A stretch of 63,555 bases of DNA from Okeania sp. SIO1I7 (GCA_010672585.1 JAAHGF010000036.1:1-63555); one strand, 5' to 3'; positions 29,296-38,012 are shown, numbered from the stretch's first letter. Numbers and translations are program-made. Notes: generated by a model from the sequence alone, not told the origin.

Positions 29296-29898
29296 TCAGT
29301 CTATTTTCTCACCACTAAGGATAAATATGGGATTAATTGCTGCAAAAGTCTGATGTATACCTCTTGTCTCTAAACGATTAAGTGCCGGTTGAACTACTTC
29401 TACGTTGCGAACTTGTAAATCAGCAAAACTTTCAGAAATAGCATAAAGACTTTCTAGATTAGCAGCAGTGGCGATGACTCGGCCTTGGGGTAACAATCTT
29501 TTCCAAACTTCTTGGAGTATGGCCTTGATGTGACGACCTCCCTCTATACAGACACGACTCGGCGCTTCGGTTAAACTATCTAGACATTCAGGAGCACTAC
29601 CCTCGACTACTGTGACATTCTCTACTCCGAAGCGATCGCAATTTCTCCGAATTAAATTTGCTACTTCTTCATCCCTTTCTACAGCAATAATTCGGCCTTG
29701 AGGACATATTAGACCTGTTTCGACGGGAATAGTTCCTGTTCCTGCCCCAATATCCCAAACAATAGAGTCTGATTGTAATCGTAAATAAGATATTAACAGT
29801 AAGCGGACTTCTCGCTTACTCATGGGAATGCCAGGCAAACGTTCAAATAGGTCATCGGAGATACCTGGAGTAACATAAGGCCAAAGTGGAGAAGACAT
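29296..29898 (-). CDS. cbiT: Precorrin-6Y C15-methyltransferase, decarboxylating subunit CbiT
   Basis: The 200-residue class I SAM methyltransferase has the motif WDIGAGTGTIPVE (about 48-60) and the family N-terminus PYVTPGISDDLFERLPGIPMSKREVR-type stretch that marks CbiT. It methylates C15 and decarboxylates the corrin intermediate in cobalamin (or pseudocobalamin) synthesis. The acidic VERDEE motif that follows binds the SAM ribose. No other cob/cbi gene is in the window, as is common in cyanobacteria where the pathway is scattered. Same strand as cdsA with a 180-base gap. Confidence 0.9.
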   Translation of the reverse strand: MSSPLWPYVTPGISDDLFERLPGIPMSKREVRLLLISYLRLQSDSIVWDIGAGTGTIPVETGLICPQGRIIAVERDEEVANLIRRNCDRFGVENVTVVEGSAPECLDSLTEAPSRVCIEGGRHIKAILQEVWKRLLPQGRVIATAANLESLYAISESFADLQVRNVEVVQPALNRLETRGIHQTFAAINPIFILSGEKID

Positions 29899-29924
29899 AT
29901 ATTAGTTTATCTAAATGTTGGCAT

Positions 29925-30267
29925 TTATACCCGCGCTCTCCGCAGATCGGGAGCGGAGGGATGGGAATGCCAATCAATGTTGTGCTTTTACACAGAATAT
30001 GTTAGAATTTCAACCTAGAATTAGCAAGCAGTAAATGGTTGAAAAAGCTTACAAGTTTAGTTTCTATCCTACTCCAGAGCAGGAAAACCTGTTTAGGAGT
30101 ACTTTAGGCTGTGTTCGATTGATCTACAACAAAGCTTTAGCTACTAGAACTCAAGCTTGGTATGAAAATAAAGAGCGAGTAGGGTATAAGCAAACTTCTG
30201 CTATGCTGATTCACTGGAAAAAGCAGGAAGATTTAGATTTCCTCACAGAAGTCAGTAGCGTCCCATT
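29925..30267 (+). pseudogene. IS605-type left end and truncated tnpB 5' fragment
   Basis: A left end with the hairpin gttggcatttatacccgcgctctcc...gggagcgg (about 29918-29960) precedes a TnpB N-terminus at 30035: MVEKAYKFSFYPTPEQENLF, TLGCVRLIYNKALATRTQAW, about 78 codons. It breaks off at the codons for VSSVPL where an AT-rich repeat (ttaccgaataattaataatt) starts at 30267. It is closely similar to the tnpB at 39749, so a 3' truncation rather than a short gene is the right reading. Confidence 0.85.
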
Positions 30268-30716
30268 ACCGAATAATTAATAATTAATAATTAATAATTA
30301 AGTAATTCGCACTTTGAAGCCTCCCCTTTTAAGGGGAAAAAAAGCGGTCGTAGCGGAGCTTCCCGTAGGGTGGGATAGCTTAGTGATAAAAAAAACTTTC
30401 TTCTTCTTCTCCTATTCTTCCTCTTCCTTCTTCTTTCTTCCCTCCTGAGGAAGTCGTTCCCCTCCTGGGAGGGGAGAAATGGGAATGAGGGAGGAGGTAG
30501 GAGTTAAGAATTGTCTCTCAATTTTTCTGCCACAATCATCCCAAAATACTAGCTTTATGCAGCTCTTGCCACCAAAAAGCTAGTACTTTTTTCAACTCTA
30601 GAACGCTAAAACCAATATCAGTCAATACTTTTAGAATTAATCAGTAAGCCCTAATTAAAATCATAACCCTAGATAGATCAGAGTATGTTCAATCAATCTG
30701 ATACTGTTAATCAACC
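30268..30716. other. Repeat block between tnpB fragment and secreted-protein gene
   Basis: Contains the left part of an AT-rich repeat (30267-30345, with the cctccccttttaagggg block), G/C-rich cctgggagggg sequence, and the right half of an AGGGTTTGC-family element ending TCAGTAAGCCCT at 30652, followed by AATT. The left end of that element is missing, so these repeats have recombined. No gene. Confidence 0.65.
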
Positions 30717-31931
30717 TTATTCTGCTGATATCTCTTCCACAGCAACAATTGGTGATGTATTATCAGTGTGATAAATTAAAGCTGTTCCATTCTCTACCTT
30801 AGATCCTGCTGCATATTGAAAAGATGAAACATCTGCTGTGAAGGGGTGATTAGCAATTTGCGAACCTCTAGCTGTACCAGTGAGACTAGCTCCAATTATA
30901 CTCATTGTACTTCCCATCTCTTCTAGTGCAGAGTTGATGTTGTTGTTATAGGAGCTGAAGCTTGACCACTCTCCCACAAACAAAACTGTACCTCCATGAT
31001 TTAGTAAGCCACCAATTTCTGACAATTCACCAGATTGGAAACTGTTATTAGGAAGGATGCTAATAAATAAGTCAACTCCAGTCAACGCACCAGTATTTAG
31101 AGGAGTAGTTATGAATTTAGAGCTTGCTCCCAAATTCTTGTAGAAATTGCTAAGGGCAATACCTTGGTTAGCATGAGAGGCAGATCCAGAATTAAATCCT
31201 TGTTTGATCACAACACTATCTCCACTACCTAAAATGTTAGTGAAGAACTGTTTGTTACCTGGAACAATAGTATAGTTAGAAGTCCCTAAAGCATAATTAA
31301 TGACGTTTGAATCGCCAGAAACTATAATATTTCCTTTCTCGGGGGAACATTCAGGGGAATTTGCCACTACACTAACTGCATCAAGGTAACTACCCTGATC
31401 GTCAGGTGTTTCATTGAGATTATCAAAGCTCAGGGTAGTATTAGTGCTATTGGCTTCAAGGCAATAGTCATGAACCTGCCAGTCATTATTAGATAGACCT
31501 TCACCACTTTCATCCAGAGCAACGACCAATTCATTTTGCCAATACACATTCAGTTTGTTATCTAAAACACCAGGGGCGGGGGAAAATGCAAAACTGAGTT
31601 TATAGGTCTGACCTTCTTGAGTAGGAAGATCCTGAGAAATTCTAGTTAGTCCATTCAAAAAAAATGTTGTGCCATCAAGTTCTATAAATTGTTCCCCATC
31701 ATAGGCATCTGCTGTAAATGGATGACGCATTTCAACTGCGAAACTTTCGGATATATCCCAACCTGGAATTGGGTTTTCAAAGGATACATATTCGACAACT
31801 GGTTCTTCAAAGCTGCCATTAACTACTAAGTTTGTCTCGGCAGCGATCGCCTTTGATGGACTTATGTTCAAGCAGGTCAATGCCACTAGCACTGACATTA
31901 CCCAAACGACGATGCGACGGTAATTAGTCAT
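30717..31931 (-). CDS. Secreted protein with DUF642-like domain
   Basis: I start at 31931 (MTNYRRIVVWVMSVLVALT), which gives a clear signal peptide ending near SKAIA-AE and has AGGAGA nine bases upstream. An in-frame ATG at 31985 is less likely. The mature N-terminal half (NLVVNGSFEEP, PGWDISESFAVEMRH, YDGEQFIELDG) matches the DUF642/galactose-binding-like fold seen in exported proteins. The C-terminal half (about 220-400) has GVDLFISILPNN and HGGTVLFVGEWSSF, resembling a GATase-like or DUF4350-like alpha/beta domain. The ribosome site overlaps the stop of the upstream decarboxylase gene, suggesting translational coupling. Function unknown. Confidence 0.75.
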   Translation of the reverse strand: MTNYRRIVVWVMSVLVALTCLNISPSKAIAAETNLVVNGSFEEPVVEYVSFENPIPGWDISESFAVEMRHPFTADAYDGEQFIELDGTTFFLNGLTRISQDLPTQEGQTYKLSFAFSPAPGVLDNKLNVYWQNELVVALDESGEGLSNNDWQVHDYCLEANSTNTTLSFDNLNETPDDQGSYLDAVSVVANSPECSPEKGNIIVSGDSNVINYALGTSNYTIVPGNKQFFTNILGSGDSVVIKQGFNSGSASHANQGIALSNFYKNLGASSKFITTPLNTGALTGVDLFISILPNNSFQSGELSEIGGLLNHGGTVLFVGEWSSFSSYNNNINSALEEMGSTMSIIGASLTGTARGSQIANHPFTADVSSFQYAAGSKVENGTALIYHTDNTSPIVAVEEISAE

Positions 31932-31944
31932 TTTGACAATTCTC

Positions 31945-33627
31945 CTAATATCTACACACTTTAATCGTTTTGAGAGTAAGGTCACTACACCCAGTTATTA
32001 TCCCACCCAATGCTCGGACTTGTTCAAGTATTTTCAAATGCTGTTGCGCAATAATTTCACCAGGTATTAATACTGGAATACCTGGTGGATAGGGACAAAT
32101 AAGTTCAGCACTGATACAACCTAAAGATTTTTCTATGGGTAAATAATCTTTTTGGGCAAAGAAGGCATCTCTGGGAGATAAAGGCATTGAGGAATCAATT
32201 AAATAATCGTCAATTTCTGTCTTAAAGTCAGTTAGCTGGTTAAATTTATTTCTACAATTTTGCTCTGCTAAATTTACTAGAGCATCTATTAATTGATCGA
32301 TATCTGCCTTTGTATTTCCCAGAGAAATAATGAATGTCAGACTTTTGAAACTTGGTAACTCACAGGTAACACCTAATTTCTGATGCAAAATTTCATCAGC
32401 TTCATACCCACTCAACCCAATATCAGAGACTTTTATTGTTAATCTGGTTTGGTCAAGAGCAACAAATCCAGAATTGATCGGGAAAGGCAGAGGGCAGGAG
32501 GCAGAAGGCAGAAGGGAATTGTTCCTCCTGTCCTCTGGGTATAAAACTCCATCGTCTATAGGATACCTATAATTGGTTGAGGTTTTATACCCCATCCCAT
32601 TGTTCCTTCTGCCTTTGATCGAGAAAGGTAATTTTTTCCCCTCATTATTAGTTAATAAGTCTGAATTTCCTGGTGAGCTAGTCAAGCTTCTTATTTCTTT
32701 ATCAAATACTGAAAAATTTGGCAGTTGACTAATTCTATTTCTAGCATCCCTAGCTAATTCTAAAGTCTGACTCATTAGTTCTTGACCAAACAAGGCCATT
32801 TGTTGGCGGGCAGCATCAAGAGATGCCAAAAGTAAATAATTTGGACTACTAGACTGTAGCATTTGTAAAGCTTGGCTAAGTCGGTAGGAGTCTATGCGCT
32901 TACTCCCAAGGTGCAACATTGAAGCCTGAGTCATTGCCCCCAATACTTTATGAATGGATTGTACTGTTAAATCTGCTCCACCGACTAATGCTGGAATTGG
33001 TAATTCTGGATGAAAAGCAAAATGTGGACCGTGAGCTTCATCTACTAATAAGGGAATATTATATTTGTGGACTTCTTGGGCGATCGCTGCAATATCTCCA
33101 CAAACACCATGATAGGTAGGATAAATTACCATTACTGCTTTGGCGTCTGGATGTTTTGCTAAGGTTTGGGCAATAGATTCAGGGGTGATGCTTAGAGCAA
33201 TATCCCAATCTGAGTCATATTCTGGATGGATAAAAATGGGAATTGCTCCAGAAATAATTAGCCCTGAGACTACTGACTGATGAATATTCCGAGGCAAAAT
33301 AATTTTATCCCCATTCCCACAAGTAGCAATAATTCCAGCGATAATTCCAGTAGTTGAACCGTTGACTAAAAATTTGGTTTGTAATGCTCCAAAAGTTTCT
33401 GCGGCTAATTCTTGAGCTTCTTTAATTACACTTTCTGGAGCAAATAAGTTATCCAATTCTGGTAATTCTGGTAAGTCTGCTAGAAATACTTTTTTACCTA
33501 ATAAGTCATTAAGTGGTTGTGGAATGCCTTTTCCTTGTTTGTGTCCTGGTGCGTAGAAAGGAGCATGAGATTTTTGGGTAAGATTTTTGAGAGTTTGAAT
33601 TATTGGTGCTTTGGTTTGGTCGAGCAT
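31945..33627 (-). CDS. Orn/Lys/Arg decarboxylase-family PLP enzyme with repeat-derived insert
   Basis: This 560-residue group III PLP decarboxylase-like protein has the HAPFYAPGHKQGKG start, SxTTG (NGSTTGIIAGI), LLVDEAHGPHFAFH and the Schiff-base Lys227 in QSIHKVLGAMTQ. The C-terminal domain (SPRDAFFA, PYPPGIPVLIPGE) is present. These enzymes make polyamines or cadaverine, and cyanobacterial copies are usually annotated arginine or lysine decarboxylase; specificity cannot be read here. Residues about 332-386 are low-complexity and coded by a palindromic repeat inserted in frame (about 32478-32628), absent from the family as I remember it. It may still fold as a surface loop. Confidence 0.85.
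   Translation of the reverse strand: MLDQTKAPIIQTLKNLTQKSHAPFYAPGHKQGKGIPQPLNDLLGKKVFLADLPELPELDNLFAPESVIKEAQELAAETFGALQTKFLVNGSTTGIIAGIIATCGNGDKIILPRNIHQSVVSGLIISGAIPIFIHPEYDSDWDIALSITPESIAQTLAKHPDAKAVMVIYPTYHGVCGDIAAIAQEVHKYNIPLLVDEAHGPHFAFHPELPIPALVGGADLTVQSIHKVLGAMTQASMLHLGSKRIDSYRLSQALQMLQSSSPNYLLLASLDAARQQMALFGQELMSQTLELARDARNRISQLPNFSVFDKEIRSLTSSPGNSDLLTNNEGKKLPFSIKGRRNNGMGYKTSTNYRYPIDDGVLYPEDRRNNSLLPSASCPLPFPINSGFVALDQTRLTIKVSDIGLSGYEADEILHQKLGVTCELPSFKSLTFIISLGNTKADIDQLIDALVNLAEQNCRNKFNQLTDFKTEIDDYLIDSSMPLSPRDAFFAQKDYLPIEKSLGCISAELICPYPPGIPVLIPGEIIAQQHLKILEQVRALGGIITGCSDLTLKTIKVCRY
32478..32628. repeat. Palindromic repeat inserted in frame within decarboxylase gene
   Basis: The insert has an inner perfect 11-bp inverted repeat gggtataaaac (32537-32547) / gttttataccc (32582-32592), and outer arms ggcagaagg (about 32507) / ccttctgcc (about 32606). 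It is bordered by near-identical gatcgggaaaggcag (32477-32491) and gatcgagaaaggtaa (32618-32632) sequences that could be a target duplication. It codes residues such as GYKTSTNYRYPIDDG without a stop. Confidence 0.7.
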
Positions 33628-34482
33628 TGTAACTTTTCTATACTTTCGGAGCTTTGATTAATTTTCCTGTAAAGGTAGCTACGAAACTTTCTATCTCTGC
33701 GTCAATAATATTGAATAGCGAATTAGAAGAAATAAGCAATAGGGAAATAAGGTTATCTTCAATCCAACTTTGATGTCGGCAAGGGGTCTCCCGTTATATG
33801 AATGTTAACGGGAGGGGAATTGCAGACCAACAAATAAACTGCGCAGCGTCCACTTATTTCTTGCATCGTGTACTTTTTTGTGTTACTCTAATTATATCAG
33901 GAGTAGCGGTAGTACGCACCTGAGAGAACCATGAAAACAACATAGAGTATGGAGTTCAATTCAGAAGTTCTAGTCAACCCGTGAAAAGGTAAAATTCTTG
34001 AGGGAACTAGATGAGTACAGAATTGTTTAGTACAAAAAGGCGGTGGGTCTCATCGCCTCTGTCTGCCGAGGGTTAAGTGGTTGCACTCCCTGTGAAACAG
34101 AAAGCCCGCGTCCGTGAGGTTGGGAAGCCTACATCATAATCTTTGATTTGATGCAGGAGAACGTCACATATTTCAGTCTCTGATTAGACATCTCCAATAA
34201 TAAAAAATATAGCATTTGAAGCAAATGACGCAGATATATCAAAAGCTTAAAACTCAGACAACGTAATACTTGTCCTTTTTTCTTCTTCCTTCTGCGATAA
34301 AATCAATTATCGAAGAGAAGTCTTGAACCTATCCCACTAATAATATTTTTGCTAAAAACCCTAAATATTTTGATAGTTAAAAACGAAAAATAAAGCTTTT
34401 AAAACACATTTTACTTAAACAAATAAACTTGTTAAAAATAGTGGGATAGGTTCTTCTATTCTTTCCCCCTACTCCCTACTCC
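33628..34482. other. Gap with orphan IS605-type right end and tandem cccctactcc
   Basis: 33787-33825 has an inverted repeat ctcccgtt/aacgggag. 33895-34170 is the orphan omegaRNA-like segment listed separately. 34240-34305 holds the aaactcagacaacgtaat/ccttcttcc block seen elsewhere. 34463-34505 is an actccctactccct-type tandem running into the ParB-like gene's 3' end. No gene. Confidence 0.6.
33895..34170 (+). ncRNA. Second orphan omegaRNA-like IS605 right end
   Basis: Ordered blocks shared with 11470-11700: gaaccatgaaaa (33928), tatggagtt, ctagtcaac, ggaactagatgag, aggcggtgggtctc, ctgtgaaacagaaagccc. It terminates in a catcataatc...gatgcagg stem followed by GTCACA (34160-34168). There is no transposase beside it. 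The sequences have diverged substantially outside the blocks, so this is an old copy or a separately maintained RNA. It is convergent with the ParB-like gene. Confidence 0.55.
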
Positions 34483-35292
34483 CTACTCCCTACTCCCTAC
34501 TCCCTCTTTTCTTAAGTAAAATATTTCTTTTAAAGCATTAATTTTTGCTTTCCCAATTCCACACTTTAATTTTGTAATTGGTTCTAAACTTTTCCAATTT
34601 TGACGTGGAGCTTCAGCAATACGTTCTGTTGCTTTTGTTAATTCAACTTGTTTAAGTTGACTATTTGGCTTTTCGATTAAATATTGAAGTGCTGCTTGAA
34701 TTTCATCTTTTGTAGCAGTAGAAAGATTTACTTTTTCTGGTTCAGGTATTGGTTGGGGAGTCAGATAAAATACTTCTTTTAAAGCATTGACTTTAGCTGT
34801 TGTAATTCCACACTTTAATTTTGTAATAGGTTTAAAATCTTTCCAATATTGACGTGGTGCTTCATCAATACGATTTGTGGCTACTGCTAGTTTCACTCCT
34901 TTAAGTTGACTGTCTAGTTTTTCAATTAAGTATTGAAGTGCTATTTTAATTTCGTCTCTTGTGGCGGTGGAAAGATTTATTTGTGGTATTTGTTCCCCAG
35001 ACAAAATCTTGCTAATTTTTTCAGTTTCTTCACTTTCATCAGCAATAACACACCAAACTTTTTCTAAACCAGCAGCTTCAGCTACAGCAAAAATAAAGGA
35101 GTTACCAATTACTTCATACTTATCCTCTTCAACTTCTTTCACAATTACAGGTACCCAGTTTCGCCCCCCACTTTCACTGAGAAATTTTGCCGTTGCTGAA
35201 ATTAGAAATTCTGGCGCATCTATTCCATCCCCCGGTTCAATTTCATCAATATATAGATGTATTAACTTACCAATATTACTCAAATTACTCAT
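34483..35292 (-). CDS. ParB-like N-domain protein with two HhH-like repeats
   Basis: The protein has 269 residues. The N-terminal ~90 residues fit the ParB/Srx nuclease-like fold (IDEIEPGDGIDAPEFL, VPVIVKEVEEDKYEVIGNS, AEAAGLEKVW). Two near-identical 72-residue repeats follow at 106-177 and 189-260, each starting (I/V)NLSTAT(R/K)DEI and ending KLKCGI..AK.NALKE(V/I)FYL, which resemble helix-hairpin-helix DNA-binding elements. A C-terminal partition-type HTH is absent, so it is not a canonical ParB. It lies downstream of a nuclease-like/ParA fusion and an HTH gene on the same strand. A DNA-segregation or defence-associated DNA-binding role is inferred. Confidence 0.75.
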   Translation of the reverse strand: MSNLSNIGKLIHLYIDEIEPGDGIDAPEFLISATAKFLSESGGRNWVPVIVKEVEEDKYEVIGNSFIFAVAEAAGLEKVWCVIADESEETEKISKILSGEQIPQINLSTATRDEIKIALQYLIEKLDSQLKGVKLAVATNRIDEAPRQYWKDFKPITKLKCGITTAKVNALKEVFYLTPQPIPEPEKVNLSTATKDEIQAALQYLIEKPNSQLKQVELTKATERIAEAPRQNWKSLEPITKLKCGIGKAKINALKEIFYLRKEGVGSRE

Positions 35293-35339
35293 TGTAAAAA
35301 ATACTCCTTAACCAAATCTATATAATATGTGCGAAAATC

Positions 35340-35685
35340 AAAGAATTAATCAATGACTTGATATTGCTCTTCTACCACTTTTTTCACAATGACAGGTATC
35401 CAGTTTTTACCATCTGTTTTATTCAGAAATTTTGCCGTTGCTGACATTAGAAATTCTGACGCATCTATTCCATCCCCCGGTTCAATTTCATCAATATTAG
35501 ATGTATTAACTTACCAATATTAAGTAGGTCGGTGTTGAAAATTATCGTTATGAAAAGGCAGGAGGCAGAGGGCAGAAGGGAAGAGAGTTTTTGGCAAATT
35601 TACTTTTCGTTACTAACTTGTTGTTTTTTTGAACCGTTCTACTTACTCAAATTACTCATTGTAGAAAATACTCCTTAACCAAATT
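35340..35685 (-). pseudogene. Partial duplicate of the ParB-like gene 5' part
   Basis: 35360-35520 and 35644-35685 match 35128-35280 and 35278-35325 of the intact ParB-like gene almost base for base (atttctgg/acgcatctattccatccc, aattactcattgta, aatactccttaacc). So the 5' 50 or so codons and the leader were duplicated in tandem. The copy is interrupted by an AGTAGG element (35523-35643) and has no open frame. It separates parA from the intact parB-like gene. Confidence 0.85.
35523..35643. repeat. AGTAGGTAGG-family MITE-like element in duplicated ParB-like fragment, TA target
   Basis: Ends AGTAGGTCGG (35523-35532) and CCGTTCTACT (35634-35643) are each bordered by TA (35521-35522 and 35644-35645). 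The intact paralog at about 35268-35290 reads accaatattactcaaatt without the element, so it is the empty site and proves insertion at a TA with TA duplication. Sister elements are at 50439-50562 and 52256-52344. Confidence 0.9.
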
Positions 35686-37038
35686 TATATAATATCCCTT
35701 AGCTATCTTATCTTTGTAAACAGCAGGTATATGAGAAAAAGCAGAATTTGCAATAGAAGCATAATTAGGAAGTTCAAATATATCTGTATTTTTGTTTGCT
35801 GCTGTATAGCGGGGATAAAAATATGGTCTAAGGGCAAATTGATGATTTGAATTTTCTTGAGCTTCTCTAATAAGTTTATTGATATAAGATTTAGCAACTT
35901 TCTTTTGAGCATCGGTCATTCTTTCACCGTTTAAGAAAATCGGTAGAGCTACAGGTCCGAAATCTTCATGTTTTCTTCTTGCTGCATCTTTTTTTCTTGC
36001 TTTTTGAACTGCTGGAATATATTCTTTAATAGCTATAGCTGCATTTTCTAGGGAAAATAAGTTGTTATGTTTTGCTGGAATTAACACTACATCTGCGGCA
36101 TAAACAGCACTAACACTAAATATTCGCCAGTTGGGAGGAGCATCAATGAAGATATAATCATAGCTATTTTTCAGTGTGTCTAATAATTTGCTTAATCTAT
36201 CAAAGGTAATTTTTTGCGCAACATCGTCCCAATCGCCAAGTTTTCCATGTACTGGAATTACATCAAAACCAAATGATTTTTTTGATTTTTTACTATTAAG
36301 TTTGTAGGGATAAATGACATCTGTGACATTAATATTTTTATCTACTAAACAATCATAAAAAGTAGGTGTACCTGGTTTTATTGCTAGAGAATTTGTCAGG
36401 TCTCTTTGATTAGGGTCAAAATCAACAATCAAAACTTTCTGATTATACAGAGATAAGGTTGCTGCTGTATTAACTGTAGTTGTTGTTTTTCCTACGCCAC
36501 CCTTATTGTTATAAACTGCTACTGTTAAAGCTTTTTGTGGTTTATCAATTTTTTCTTTAATTGATGTAGCGATTTTGATGATATTTTCTGGATTAATTTC
36601 CAAACAAACTGTCGCCGGATGAATAACTTTTCCATGCTTTCTGAATAATTGAATGTGATTAGCATTGGTAATTATTCCCCACTTAACTGTTTGACAGTTT
36701 TCTGCTAACAAATACCGTTTAATTTGCACAACTGTCTTTTTATATTGTGTCGAATCAGGAGTTAAATTAACATTCCGAGCTTTCAATTCTACGAGAATAT
36801 CTGGATTAGTCTTTGTTTGGGAAAATATATCATTTTCCGTACTATGACGGATAGCATAATCAACAGCATCAGTACCACTTCCTGTAGAAAAAGAAGGCAC
36901 CTGCTCATTTAGTTCAAAACCTAAAAACTTGAATAATTCAGAAGCAAAAATCTGATTAACTTGAGCTTCAGATGCGTCCTCCGGCAGATTTTTCACCAAA
37001 GCATCTACAAGGGCTTGATTTTTCACAGCACTATCCAT
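35656..37038 (-). CDS. PD-(D/E)XK nuclease-like domain fused to ParA-type ATPase
   Basis: The protein has 460 residues. Residues about 1-150 resemble type I restriction HsdR N-terminal / PD-(D/E)XK domains: FLGFELNEQVP, then NPDILVELKAR (candidate Asp80, Glu84, Lys86) and VVQIKRYLLAENCQTVKWGIITN. Residues about 170-450 are a ParA/MinD ATPase with deviant Walker A NNKGGVGKTT (177-186, Lys179 and Lys184), Walker A' DFDPN (206-210) and a YIFIDAPPN Walker B. ParA proteins partition DNA, and this fusion is unusual. The 3' end reaches the duplicated ParB-like fragment. Together with the HTH gene 90 bases upstream it looks like one transcript. Catalytic activity of the N-domain is inferred. Confidence 0.85.
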   Translation of the reverse strand: MDSAVKNQALVDALVKNLPEDASEAQVNQIFASELFKFLGFELNEQVPSFSTGSGTDAVDYAIRHSTENDIFSQTKTNPDILVELKARNVNLTPDSTQYKKTVVQIKRYLLAENCQTVKWGIITNANHIQLFRKHGKVIHPATVCLEINPENIIKIATSIKEKIDKPQKALTVAVYNNKGGVGKTTTTVNTAATLSLYNQKVLIVDFDPNQRDLTNSLAIKPGTPTFYDCLVDKNINVTDVIYPYKLNSKKSKKSFGFDVIPVHGKLGDWDDVAQKITFDRLSKLLDTLKNSYDYIFIDAPPNWRIFSVSAVYAADVVLIPAKHNNLFSLENAAIAIKEYIPAVQKARKKDAARRKHEDFGPVALPIFLNGERMTDAQKKVAKSYINKLIREAQENSNHQFALRPYFYPRYTAANKNTDIFELPNYASIANSAFSHIPAVYKDKIAKGYYINLVKEYFLQ

Positions 37039-37128
37039 CTGTCGTTAATTTTTTTGACTTTAACTATCAGCCTATCACGACAAGTATGGCAAAAAATCTC
37101 AATTTTATCTACTTACTTAACTTATCTA

Positions 37129-37623
37129 CTATATGTATTTATAAGCTCGATTAGCACTAACCGGATTAAAATTCGTATCTACAAATTGCACAGGACTAAA
37201 AGTATCAATCCACAAGTGAGCACCACATCCAGCCGGGTTGTGAGGTCGATAAACAATTCGACAAGGACCTTTGATTTCTAGTTGATAACCATAGTTATTG
37301 TGATTAGTCTGCTTCACAGAAACTACTGGTTTTATATCTTTTAGTGGGTTATTTGCATTGCGCTGAATTATGTGCTGATTAACATGAATCATTGTGGGTT
37401 TAGTACGCCTCCGCTTACACCAAATACCTTTCGGTCCTCTGGTACCAGGAGAAATTACAGGCATTTCATTATCTTCTGGCCCAGAAATGGGAATTTTCCA
37501 GAAGCCATTTTCTTTGTAAGCACCTTTGACCCTACCTTGAGCTAATAATACTCGCAAACGTTGAGCTGAAATACCTAGTAAATATGATGCTTCTCTAGTT
37601 CCGATAATTTTTTCTTTAGCCAT
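37129..37623 (-). CDS. Helix-turn-helix (excisionase/MerR-like) protein
   Basis: The 164-residue protein's N-terminus IGTREASYLLGISAQRLRVLLAQGRVKGAYKENG (quoted in part) is a HTH_17/excisionase-type winged-helix with a final WKIPISG strand. Residues 60-164 are basic in the first part (KGIWCKRRRTKPTMI) and then beta-rich (YQLEIKGPCRIVYRPHNPAGCG, AHLWIDTF), matching nothing I know. It is first in a putative operon with the nuclease-like/ParA fusion (90-base gap) and the ParB-like gene. It could regulate the cassette or bind its centromere-like site; both are guesses. Confidence 0.75.
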   Translation of the reverse strand: MAKEKIIGTREASYLLGISAQRLRVLLAQGRVKGAYKENGFWKIPISGPEDNEMPVISPGTRGPKGIWCKRRRTKPTMIHVNQHIIQRNANNPLKDIKPVVSVKQTNHNNYGYQLEIKGPCRIVYRPHNPAGCGAHLWIDTFSPVQFVDTNFNPVSANRAYKYI

Positions 37624-38012
37624 TGCACAATAGTTTTTATTTAATAACTTTGGAAAATCTAACGATCAACATTTTAAACAGTACTTAGCAATAAAAGTAA
37701 ATCATATTCAAAGACTCTTATGAACTATTCTTCACATTTCTTAAAATTAAGTTTTGAGCCAATTTTTTCAAAGACCAGCAAAATGTATTGATTTTATTGC
37801 GATCAAATCTAGCACTATAGTTATTTGTGGAATAAAAGGAAAGTCTATTTTTTAATTTTTAATTTTGATTAGGACTTAGCTAAGAAATCAAGATTCTTCT
37901 TTCATTCTGCTATCCTAACTAGATAAGGCAGTTGTATGGTAATTCGGATCTAAATACAAACTGTAATTTCTTGAACTTTTTACTTTTGATTTTTAATTTT
38001 TGACTTAAATTT
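37624..38012. other. Divergent promoter region between HTH gene and ychF
   Basis: 389 AT-rich bases between genes reading outward, expected to contain both promoters. I see no convincing -10/-35 pair, iteron or inverted-repeat operator. Runs of tttttaattttt-type sequence lie before ychF. Confidence 0.5.
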
